A program made the position numbers and the translations under genes. The notes below the pieces were generated by a model, which had not been told where the DNA came from, searched no databases, and saw only the letters and a program-made list of their open reading frames with translations. This document shows, piece by piece, positions 1 through 5,609 of a stretch of DNA of 9,515 nt. How positions within the stretch are numbered: position 1 is the stretch's first letter; the number at the start of each line of letters is the position of its first letter. This DNA comes from an uncultured Planctomycetaceae bacterium (GTDB lineage Bacteria; Planctomycetota; Planctomycetia; Planctomycetales; Planctomycetaceae): the NCBI GenBank assembly GCA_903921605.1, contig CAIXQV010000512.1, positions 1 to 9,515 on the forward strand, in the 5' to 3' direction.

Positions 1-197
1 CCATTGTCACGATCCACGACTCGCAGAACCACCGTACGTTGCTCACAACCATGATCAGTCAGTGTGGCAAGTACCGGTAAACGCCAACCGGGAGCATTCC
101 CGGCTGCGGACGATTCCAGAAGGTCCCAAATGGACGTGTGAATCTCACTCAAAGCCGTGCCAGCAGACAGATCCGCGGGAAGTGAAAAGTTGGCCAT
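1..197 (-). CDS. Partial pyridoxamine 5'-phosphate oxidase-like FMN-binding protein (N-terminal 65 codons)
   Basis: An open frame runs on the minus strand from an ATG at 195-197 to the window edge without a stop. The start is preceded by GGAA about 9 nt upstream, and an in-frame TAA lies six codons upstream. The peptide begins MANFSLPADL, has a Trp-rich helix (SIWDLLESSA, about residues 22-31), and then GWRLPVLATL followed by RTVVLRVVDRD (about residues 38-64). The order W-R-x-P-x-LAT ... RTVVLRxVD is what I expect at the start of the FMN-binding split-barrel fold of the Alr4036-like pyridoxamine-phosphate-oxidase family (Pyridox_oxase_2). Such proteins bind FMN in the cytoplasm; their substrates are mostly unknown, and a true PdxH assignment cannot be made from this fragment. 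It lies 100 bp downstream of the CobW-type GTPase on the same strand and could share its transcript. The family call rests on motif recognition only. Confidence 0.72.
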   Translation of the reverse strand, partial: MANFSLPADLSAGTALSEIHTSIWDLLESSAAGNAPGWRLPVLATLTDHGCEQRTVVLRVVDRDN

Positions 198-297
198 CAG
201 ATGTGTTCCGAGTTATAAAAGGCCGAACAGCCGGTAGCGTTGACTGCGGTCGCAATTTGAGATCTCAGATTTCAAAAGAATGCTGACGGAGCCAGCC

Positions 298-1350
298 CTA
301 AGATCGGAACTGCAACATAACATTCTCGACGTCAGTCCAGATCGGTGTTGCCTCATCCGTAATGATCTCAACGCGACTATCGCGACGGTAGGCCGATTCT
401 CTGACAGTGATCGTCGATCCACTGCGATTGATCATCCACCAGTCATCATCACAGTGAAAAATACCTTTGACGCGCTGAACTGGATTGAGCGCGGCGAGAT
501 AGTCGAAAAGTTGCTCTCGATCAAAACATTCACTGGGTGAAAAAATCCATCCGCATGCACGCTGGCCTCCGCCTTCATTCTCCAGACGCATTGGACGTCC
601 GGGCTCAATCGGAGATTTGAGAACGACCAGGTCTTCCGAAGTCGGCGGCTGGAGCGACACCAGAGCTGCGGTGTGCGCTTCGTCGTGATCATGACCGACG
701 GAATGAGCATGCGGAAACAAGGGAGGTCGAACAACTGTTCCGGCCAGATCCAGCCATTCCGGATTCAAATGTCCGTGCTGCGTTTCCGCGATCAATAACT
801 TCGGCGGATCAAATCTTTCGATCCATGTTTTGCACCGATCGATCTGTGATCGCTCTCGCTTGTCCGTCCAGTTGATGGCCACAACATCAGACATCTGAAT
901 CTGATCGTGGAATCCTTCGCTGTTGGTCACACGAGGATTTTCGTAATCTTTCGGATCGACGAGGCAGATGGTTGCTCGCAGATCCAGAGCCTGTCGAAAT
1001 CGTTCGCCCCGTAAAGCATCGATAACTCGGGCGGGATGACCGGCTCCGCTGGGTTCGATCAATAGTCGATCCGGTTTGGTCCTACGAATAAACTGCATCA
1101 GGACCGTGTCCATCATCGCCGATGTTGTGCAGCAAAAACATCCGCCAGCCAGTTCCTGAATCTGGACGTCCTGAGATTTACTCTCCATCAGAACATCATC
1201 AATCGACACCATTCCGTATTCATTGACGAAGACAGACCATCGCTCTCCGGCAGGGCGGCATTTCAGCAGCTCCAGAATAGCCGTAGTCTTCCCGGTCCCC
1301 AGGAAGCCGGTAATGATATTGGTGGGGATCGGTTGACCGGTGTGCCACAC
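298..1350 (-). CDS. G3E-family (CobW/COG0523) GTPase, putative metal chaperone
   Basis: This 350-residue protein is a P-loop GTPase of the G3E family, whose members use GTP hydrolysis to deliver metals, often zinc or cobalt, to client enzymes in the cytosol. The Walker A motif GFLGTGKTT is at residues 15-23, NEYG (family NEFG) at 43-46, the metal-binding GGCFCC with its CxCC at 71-74, and the ExSGxxxP segment at 99-106. A His-rich linker follows at 214-226 (five His with Asp/Glu). A CobW C-terminal domain (GWIFSP onward) fills roughly residues 268-350. The guanine-specificity motif reads NWTD (160-163) where NKxD is usual, so the Lys is replaced by Trp. The start is GTG with GGAAG about 10 nt upstream; an in-frame TAG lies 30 nt upstream, so little extension is possible. 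Length fits the family. The client is unknown; the downstream FMN-type protein is a neighbour, not a proven partner. Family call firm, metal identity inferred. Confidence 0.93.
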   Translation of the reverse strand: MWHTGQPIPTNIITGFLGTGKTTAILELLKCRPAGERWSVFVNEYGMVSIDDVLMESKSQDVQIQELAGGCFCCTTSAMMDTVLMQFIRRTKPDRLLIEPSGAGHPARVIDALRGERFRQALDLRATICLVDPKDYENPRVTNSEGFHDQIQMSDVVAINWTDKRERSQIDRCKTWIERFDPPKLLIAETQHGHLNPEWLDLAGTVVRPPLFPHAHSVGHDHDEAHTAALVSLQPPTSEDLVVLKSPIEPGRPMRLENEGGGQRACGWIFSPSECFDREQLFDYLAALNPVQRVKGIFHCDDDWWMINRSGSTITVRESAYRRDSRVEIITDEATPIWTDVENVMLQFRS

Positions 1351-1399
1351 GATGTTTTGCTTCCAGCTGCGCGGGTTCTACCGAAATGTGGCAATTCGT

Positions 1400-1420
1400 T
1401 CAGGGAGGCGAATGCCCTGA
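1400..1420. promoter_or_regulatory. Inverted repeat upstream of the CobW-type GTPase, possible operator or hairpin
   Basis: TCAGGG at 1400-1405 and CCCTGA at 1415-1420 are perfect 6-bp arms separated by 9 bp. The repeat lies 50 bp upstream of the GTPase start and 70 bp upstream of the small plus-strand ORF, in a divergent intergenic region, which is a natural place for an operator. It does not resemble the usual AT-rich Zur box. No convincing -35/-10 pair was found nearby. Regulatory function is inferred from position only. Confidence 0.22.
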
Positions 1421-1490
1421 TAGCATAACGAGGACCATCCGGAAGCGCCGCGATGTTGTACGGTTGGGCGACATTTGAGCAGGATTTTGA

Positions 1491-1709
1491 GTGTTGGGCC
1501 GACTTTGGGGCAAAATGATCTGGTTGTATCGTCGATTTTCTCAGAAGCTGGCGGAATCCGGTGTCGGGATTGTCCCCCGTCAGGGTTGGAGTGCTGCAGA
1601 AGCCCTCAAAACAGCCTATTCTTCGGCTGGTTTTCGTTTGGACCTTCGTCTTCGTTTGTTTGGAAGCATCCAGCACCAAAAAGCGAACACCTGGCCTGAT
1701 AGCTTCTGA
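1491..1709 (+). CDS. Possible small protein, unknown function (72 aa from GTG, or 64 aa from ATG 1515)
   Basis: This short frame occupies most of the roughly 400-bp gap between the CobW-type GTPase and the large surface-type gene. The GTG at 1491 has AGGA about 7 nt upstream; the internal ATG at 1515 has GGGG about 5 nt upstream, so either could be used. The peptide has a basic, amphipathic start (MIWLYRRFSQKLAESGVG), a helix-like GWSAAEALKTAYSSAG segment and an Arg/Leu alternation (RLDLRLRLFG). No known domain, signal peptide or zinc motif is visible. It ends 42 bp before the GTG of the next gene, so co-transcription is possible. Against it: other frames of this stretch are also open, so an open frame here is weak evidence. 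If it is not a gene, the region 1351-1751 is simply leader sequence with one inverted repeat. Confidence 0.33.
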   Translation: MLGRLWGKMIWLYRRFSQKLAESGVGIVPRQGWSAAEALKTAYSSAGFRLDLRLRLFGSIQHQKANTWPDSF

Positions 1710-1751
1710 GCCTGTTCTGGACTGCGCCTCTCGGTCGCAGGGAGCTGGCGT

Positions 1752-3650
1752 GTGGATCTGAGTCGTTTACTTCAGATGTTGCAGGAGGAACGGGAAGGCC
1801 AATCTGGTCTTCGTCCGATTTCACTGCTTCGCGCGCTGAAGCAGATGATCAGCCAAGGGTCACGGACGCGTCGAAATAGCGGTGTGCAGGCTCTGGATCG
1901 CCCAGAGTCCCTCGAAGTTCGTCAGGTCCTGAGCGCCGTATCGCCCGTTGATAACCTCGCCCCACTCATTGCTGTCGAAGAATCCTTCATCGACGACGAC
2001 TCCGTGAACCAAGGGCTGGTTGCCGTCGATCAAGCAGACACTCTACTCCCGACAAATGCTGTTCCTTCTAATCTTCTGCCCGACGGTCATGTCGTTCAGA
2101 TGGTTCGTGAGCAGCTTTCGAAGAGCCTGTCTCAGTCGAACCTGAACCCGGAAATGTCGATTCCAGAGTGGATCGTGCAGATTCCAGACAAGTCGAGCAC
2201 CAATCGTGGACAACCTGGTGACGAAGTCCTGAGTGGCAATGCACTCATCAACGGTATTGAAGTCTCCTCCCCGGAGATGATAAGTACCGGCATGTCGGAT
2301 CCGTTCTTTTCGACACCCAGTGATCAGCTCAATCTCAGCATTGTGCTTGAATACAGCGACGGACCTCAGGAAGTCACTGTTGAGAGCATCTCCAGCACGA
2401 GCTTGCAGATCAAAGTCTCCGGGCTGGCTGGCACGATTTATGAAGCTTCCGGGGCTGAATACACGGCTCAGGTTCTTTTTCAGAATGCGATGGAAGTCCT
2501 GCAGCGAGTCCAACCAACTCGCCCGGTACAGATTCTGTTTCCGTCCAGCACGCTCGGCGGTCGAGATCGGATCCCAACTTTTCCGGGAACGTCGATCGGT
2601 GACAGACTTCACACTGTTCCCGGGACAGGACTGTCAACTGGGGTTTCAGAAACCGGGGCCGATGTTCAAGGGCCACTTTCGAATTCGCGGGGACAGGACT
2701 CTGGTGCAAAGGTTTCCTCAGACGAAACGTCAATCGACTCATCGCTGATCGATGAGGTCTTTTCCGTATCCGATTTGGCGTTGGAAACCTCCATCCTTGT
2801 TAAGTCCGGCATCTCCAGACTACAGCAAAATCTGGCATGGCCGCAGGCAGATTCATCACCGACAATTCTCCGTCAACACGAAGAGATCTCTGTTCGGTCT
2901 GTAGAGCTTCGGCATGATCAGGAATCGGCTCCGTCAACAACCGCTGAATCCAACGCACAATCCGGGTTAGTCCGCCTCGTTCGCCGTGGACTCAGCTGGT
3001 TGCGACCGGGACGGCTTCCAGCGGCGAGACTGGTAAGCGACTCAGTGGCTTCGGAGTTCATTGTCGGGGTCGTAGCCGAACTGGCGATTCGCCCGGAAAC
3101 AAAGCCCATCTCGCAGAATTCTCCGGCTGAGGGAGTTGAGTGGCTATCCTGGCTACTCAGACATTCGTCAAAAACGAACCAGCAGAATGGTATCGGCAAC
3201 GACAACAGCATTCACCACGGTGAGCTTACCCCTGGTCAGGTGCCTGTATTTTCCGATTCGGTTGGTTCTTCGCGAGACGTGCGAGGGGCCTATAGTCCCC
3301 AGGCTCAGATTAGAAAATACCGTGAGCAGCATCGCCATGCCGGCGGGTTGAACGGCGCGATTTGCATTGCGTTGTATGAACATGATTCGTCGAGAGTTCC
3401 ACGATCGACGAGTATCCCCAGAGAACTGAAATACGTTGCAAATCCACGTGGTCCGCCAGTCTATGGCCGAGACGCCGATGTTCCGTTGTTGGAAGTGGAT
3501 GCTCCGGCAGATTTGCTGGAGAGATTGAGATACAGCATTGCCCCGAGAGGACCATCGCTGGCGACTGTGGAGACACAGTCACCCGATTTTACGTTCTCTT
3601 CGGGGCCGAGTATGAGCCCTGAAAAAGTGTCGACTGATCTGGCCATCTGA
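1752..3650 (+). CDS. Large LEPR-XLL-motif surface/secreted-type protein, function unknown
   Basis: A 632-residue protein with no enzymatic motif that I recognise. Residues 38-41 are basic (RTRR) and are followed by LEVRQVLSA at 54-62, which matches the LExRxxLSA (LEPR-XLL-like) motif found near the N terminus of many planctomycetal extracytoplasmic proteins; the role of that motif is not settled. There is no conventional hydrophobic signal peptide or obvious transmembrane helix. After the motif the chain is acidic, Ser/Thr-rich and probably largely disordered, with a beta-rich patch around residues 190-265 (VLEYSDGPQEVTVESI onward). A basic, Trp-containing stretch lies near 405-425 (VRRGLSWLRPGRLP) and a second Trp/Leu patch near 463. 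The start is GTG with AGGGAG about 6 nt upstream. The sigma factor gene follows 71 bp downstream on the same strand, suggesting co-regulation. The gene is convincing; a structural or matrix role is a guess. Confidence 0.85.
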   Translation: MDLSRLLQMLQEEREGQSGLRPISLLRALKQMISQGSRTRRNSGVQALDRPESLEVRQVLSAVSPVDNLAPLIAVEESFIDDDSVNQGLVAVDQADTLLPTNAVPSNLLPDGHVVQMVREQLSKSLSQSNLNPEMSIPEWIVQIPDKSSTNRGQPGDEVLSGNALINGIEVSSPEMISTGMSDPFFSTPSDQLNLSIVLEYSDGPQEVTVESISSTSLQIKVSGLAGTIYEASGAEYTAQVLFQNAMEVLQRVQPTRPVQILFPSSTLGGRDRIPTFPGTSIGDRLHTVPGTGLSTGVSETGADVQGPLSNSRGQDSGAKVSSDETSIDSSLIDEVFSVSDLALETSILVKSGISRLQQNLAWPQADSSPTILRQHEEISVRSVELRHDQESAPSTTAESNAQSGLVRLVRRGLSWLRPGRLPAARLVSDSVASEFIVGVVAELAIRPETKPISQNSPAEGVEWLSWLLRHSSKTNQQNGIGNDNSIHHGELTPGQVPVFSDSVGSSRDVRGAYSPQAQIRKYREQHRHAGGLNGAICIALYEHDSSRVPRSTSIPRELKYVANPRGPPVYGRDADVPLLEVDAPADLLERLRYSIAPRGPSLATVETQSPDFTFSSGPSMSPEKVSTDLAI

Positions 3651-3662
3651 TTTCAGAGGCCA
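3640..3662 (+). other. Hairpin spanning the stop codon of the 632-residue protein gene
   Basis: TGGCC (3640-3644) pairs with GGCCA (3658-3662), and inside it CTGA (3647-3650, containing the TGA stop) pairs with TCAG (3653-3656) over a TT loop, leaving only an AT/A internal loop. That gives nine base pairs. No U-tract follows, so it is not a standard intrinsic terminator; it could act as a processing or 3'-end protection structure between the large gene and the sigma factor gene. Function is inferred. Confidence 0.35.
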
Positions 3663-3691
3663 TTCTGTCGCATTCGACCAGGGCAAATCCC

Positions 3692-3716
3692 GGCTCCCAT
3701 TTTTCACCATGGAGCC
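3692..3716 (+). promoter_or_regulatory. Hairpin that would sequester the Shine-Dalgarno of the sigma factor gene
   Basis: GGCTCC at 3692-3697 is a perfect reverse complement of GGAGCC at 3711-3716. The 3' arm contains the GGAG (3711-3714) that serves as ribosome-binding site for the ATG at 3722, with 7 nt spacing. An additional AT/AT pairing is possible past one bulged C. In the folded form the ribosome-binding site would be hidden, which would limit translation of the sigma factor or couple it to upstream translation. Pairing is seen; regulation is inferred. Confidence 0.38.
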
Positions 3717-3721
3717 GATGC

Positions 3722-4213
3722 ATGTCTCACCATTTTGACGACGCACGAATGCGGAGTCTTATTCGTTATCACTATCAGCGAAACAGACATCTCACCAACA
3801 CACATGATGTTGAGGATCTGTTTCAGGACGCGTGGATAGATTTAAATGATTCGCAGCCGGAGTGTGATTGTCCGGAAGTGACTCCGTTAACACAGGAACA
3901 GGTTCTTCGACAGGCGGTTGGCCGAGCGGCCGAGCGAGCTTTTGGGAAACTGCGAAAACGAAGCCAGAGAGGTTCTGCTGCAGAAGTGCAGATGGAATAC
4001 GAACCGGCGGAGTGTGTTCCGGATCACGGGTTAGTTCTGGATCTGAAACAGCAAATTGAATCACTTCCTTCCGATGAACGGTTGGTGATTGAAATGCTCA
4101 GGTCAGGTTACGACGGATCAGAAATCGCGACACAACTGAAGCTTTCGCCTCAGGCTGTGACGCGACGGAAACAGAGAGCCCTGGAACGACTGCGACAGAT
4201 TCTGGGTGAATAA
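3722..4213 (+). CDS. ECF-type RNA polymerase sigma factor (sigma-70 family)
   Basis: This 163-residue protein would bind core RNA polymerase and direct it to a small regulon. Region 2 is recognisable as HDVEDLFQDAWIDL at residues 28-41, matching the helix pattern (D-x-E-D-L-x-Q-D/E) of ECF sigma factors, followed by a basic helix (LRKRSQRG, near 77-84). Region 4 covers about 108-163: IESLPSDERLVIEML, then the helix-turn-helix DGSEIATQLKLSPQAVTRRK and RALERLRQ. The spacer between the two regions is short, and no region 3 or 1.1 is present, as in ECF proteins; region 2.3-2.4 lacks the usual Trp-containing signature. The start has GGAG 7 nt upstream. The next gene begins 2 bp after the stop and encodes a zinc-type anti-sigma candidate, the classic arrangement. 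I cannot assign a numbered ECF group. The target promoters are unknown. Confidence 0.88.
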   Translation: MSHHFDDARMRSLIRYHYQRNRHLTNTHDVEDLFQDAWIDLNDSQPECDCPEVTPLTQEQVLRQAVGRAAERAFGKLRKRSQRGSAAEVQMEYEPAECVPDHGLVLDLKQQIESLPSDERLVIEMLRSGYDGSEIATQLKLSPQAVTRRKQRALERLRQILGE

Positions 4214-4215
4214 CT

Positions 4216-4485
4216 ATGAATAAAATCCCAGACATTCTCATCTCATCCAAAGCACCTGATGATTGTCATCAGGTGCTCAACGCCTTATTTCTGCGCTGGC
4301 CAGTGGAGCCGAATGAAGAATTGCCTTCGGCTCTGCTGGATCATCTCTGCCAATGCCGCAGTTGCCTTCGCAAGTGGATTGCCCTTGAAGCTGCTGCGGA
4401 TCTGGCCGCCTTGCCCGGTGAGCATTCCGGAGAACCCGACAACGACAACAATCTGTCCGAGGTTCGGCGCGCGGAGACCGCCTGA
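4216..4485 (+). CDS. Small zinc-binding anti-sigma factor candidate (ZAS-type)
   Basis: An 89-residue protein starting 2 bp after the sigma factor stop, so the two are translationally linked. It contains H43-x3-C47-x2-C50 (in HLCQCRSC), the zinc signature of ZAS anti-sigma factors, and Cys17 and His18 lie 25 and 24 residues before H43, where the fourth ligand of these domains is found. Such proteins wrap around the sigma factor and release it when the zinc site is oxidised or otherwise disturbed. The length fits a bare anti-sigma domain; there is no transmembrane segment, so it should be cytosolic, like RsrA or ChrR. The tail after about residue 68 is acidic and Asn-rich (PDNDNN). The SD is weak (GGGTGAATAACT), fitting translational coupling. 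The coding sequence contains a perfect 12-bp hairpin over the codons for K12 to L21. The sigma partner is inferred from adjacency. Confidence 0.72.
   Translation: MNKIPDILISSKAPDDCHQVLNALFLRWPVEPNEELPSALLDHLCQCRSCLRKWIALEAAADLAALPGEHSGEPDNDNNLSEVRRAETA
4251..4277 (+). repeat. Perfect 12-bp inverted repeat within the anti-sigma gene
   Basis: AGCACCTGATGA (4251-4262) is exactly the reverse complement of TCATCAGGTGCT (4266-4277), with a TTG loop. It begins 35 nt after the anti-sigma start codon and covers the codons for C17 and H18, candidate zinc ligands. No U-run follows closely, so it is not an obvious intrinsic terminator. As RNA it would be a very stable stem early in the anti-sigma reading frame; as DNA it could be a dyad binding site. 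Base pairing is directly visible; any role in sigma/anti-sigma balance is inferred. Confidence 0.75.
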
Positions 4486-4618
4486 AGAAAAATCTCAGCG
4501 GTTGAAATCCCGAAAGTCGCCCACCATCACTCAGACTGAAGCATGCTGACGGCTACGTTCAGCAGTTGCTGTCCTCTGCAGTCTTCGTTACACCGGACAA
4601 TGCGACTCGTCTGATCGA
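4486..4618. other. Convergent intergenic region, no clear terminator
   Basis: This 133-bp gap separates the plus-strand anti-sigma gene from the convergent HEPN gene. A bidirectional terminator would be expected here. I see only short inverted repeats (for example GCTGA/TCAGC around 4550 and the palindrome CTGATCGATCAG at 4611-4622, which overlaps the HEPN stop codon), and none has a U-run. Termination is probably factor-dependent or uses a structure I cannot recognise. Confidence 0.4.
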
Positions 4619-5443
4619 TCAGTTCTGATTGACGCCAGCAGTTCCGTTTTCAATGATCCCAGGGACCAAATTTGCACTGTTCGCCGTTCCGCTTTTGCGA
4701 GCGGACTGAGTCTCTTTGGCGATACGAAAACCGCTTGAAGTTCCGCTGAGTCGGAATCCCGATCCGTCTGAATCGCTGACAGTGCGTTCCAGATGCTGTG
4801 GGCGACAATAAGGGCATTCGACCGTGTAAACGATTCGGCCACAATGGGAACATTCATGTGGACCAGGACCACGGCGGGATTCTCGCGTCGCCTGGAGGAA
4901 GGCAATACGCATCAGGCCCAAAGCAACAAGCGTACTCAGAATCCACGACCACGGAGCACTCATGAAGTAGACAAGAGCACAAGTGATCGCAAAAGAACTG
5001 GCCCCGCACAGCAGGTAAGGCCAGAGCAGCCGGTATCTTCGATGCCGCGCGTCATCGCCCAGTTCTTCTAACCACAAGCGATTCAGGCACTCGATTCTCA
5101 AGTAGCGTACAACCAGACTTTCCGAGCTGTTCACGGCTTTCAGGAGTCGTTCGATATCGTCAAGGACGCGATAGACGTCTGACTCTTCAAGATAGTCCTG
5201 GTGCGCCCAACGATTGCGAAAATCGCGCAGCTCGCTGATCAGGCTGCGTTCAACAAATGATAGCTCGTTGCGAAACAAATCATTCCATCGATCCCACATG
5301 AAAACCATCAGGGACTGAGCATCCCAGTTCAGAATCTCAGCAGCCAAATCTCCGTCACGATAGACGCAATTCACCCGTGACACTACGTAGGGACGCAGGC
5401 CAACAGCGAGCGAAAAAAGTCCTTCAGAAACTGGGTCTTTCAT
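4619..5443 (-). CDS. Membrane protein with Swt1-like HEPN domain and C-terminal zinc ribbon
   Basis: The 274-residue protein is taken from the ATG at 5441-5443 because a near-perfect Shine-Dalgarno (GGGAGGTG, 5447-5454) sits directly upstream; the longer frame from TTG at 5494 has no such site. Residues about 5-105 resemble the Swt1-like HEPN domain: helical, with WDRWNDLF at 50-57 and the diagnostic ELRDFRNRWAHQD, giving R76-x4-H81, the motif that forms the active site in HEPN ribonucleases. Two hydrophobic helices follow, about 141-161 and 165-183, separated by a short SAPW turn. Next is a zinc ribbon, C198-x2-C201-x8-C210-x2-C213, then a Ser/Gly-rich tail. HEPN proteins include RNases of toxin-antitoxin and phage-defence systems as well as non-catalytic binders; which applies here is unknown. 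The upstream operon on the same strand ends 166 bp away. The domain order is visible; RNase activity is inferred. Confidence 0.82.
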   Translation of the reverse strand: MKDPVSEGLFSLAVGLRPYVVSRVNCVYRDGDLAAEILNWDAQSLMVFMWDRWNDLFRNELSFVERSLISELRDFRNRWAHQDYLEESDVYRVLDDIERLLKAVNSSESLVVRYLRIECLNRLWLEELGDDARHRRYRLLWPYLLCGASSFAITCALVYFMSAPWSWILSTLVALGLMRIAFLQATRESRRGPGPHECSHCGRIVYTVECPYCRPQHLERTVSDSDGSGFRLSGTSSGFRIAKETQSARKSGTANSANLVPGIIENGTAGVNQN

Positions 5444-5446
5444 GGG

Positions 5447-5454
5447 CACCTCCC
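5447..5454 (-). promoter_or_regulatory. Strong Shine-Dalgarno that fixes the HEPN protein start
   Basis: On the minus strand the bases GGGAGGTG lie immediately before GCCC... of the leader and 3-4 nt from the ATG at 5443 (5-7 nt from the GGAGG core). It is the best ribosome-binding site in the window and argues for the 274-residue form over the 291-residue form starting at TTG 5494. Confidence 0.8.
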
Positions 5455-5609
5455 TGGGGATGGGTCTGTTCAACCAGAGCATCTTCCGGATCAAGAAGAG
5501 CTGAATCCTGATTTTTTTTCCCTCCGCCGCTGCGATGCGGGGAGTCCCCCGAAAAATGGCCGGTCATCCCGGTTGTATCGAAGACAGCAACCATTCCAGT
5601 CAGAGAATC

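Noticed and set aside
258..267. Palindrome TGAGATCTCA between the GTPase and the flavoprotein-like gene
   Set aside because: A 10-bp palindrome alone is expected by chance at this window size, and no second copy or promoter context supports an operator.
1263..1679. 138-residue minus-strand open frame overlapping the GTPase start
   Set aside because: It runs through the Walker A-coding region of the GTPase in another frame, has no recognisable motif and no good ribosome-binding site. It is most likely a shadow frame.
2043..2612. 189-residue minus-strand open frame inside the large surface-protein gene
   Set aside because: It is wholly antisense to a convincing gene, rich in Arg, and has no domain or ribosome-binding site that I can see.
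2622..2702. Two copies of GGGACAGGACT in the large gene as a coding repeat
   Set aside because: The copies are in different reading frames relative to the protein, so no peptide repeat results, and two 11-mers are not enough to claim a repeat family.
2738..2756. 7-bp hairpin CTCATCG/CGATGAG within the large gene
   Set aside because: It is in the middle of a long reading frame, has no relation to a start or stop and is within the range expected by chance.
5444..5494. N-terminal 17-residue extension of the HEPN protein from TTG at 5494
   Set aside because: No ribosome-binding site precedes the TTG, whereas the ATG at 5443 has an excellent one.
5512..5551. T8 run (5512-5519) and CGGGG/CCCCG hairpin (5538-5551) as an intrinsic terminator
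   Set aside because: On the minus strand the A8 follows the hairpin, giving no U-run, and on the plus strand no gene needs termination here. The order of stem and tract is wrong for a terminator of the RNase HII-like gene.
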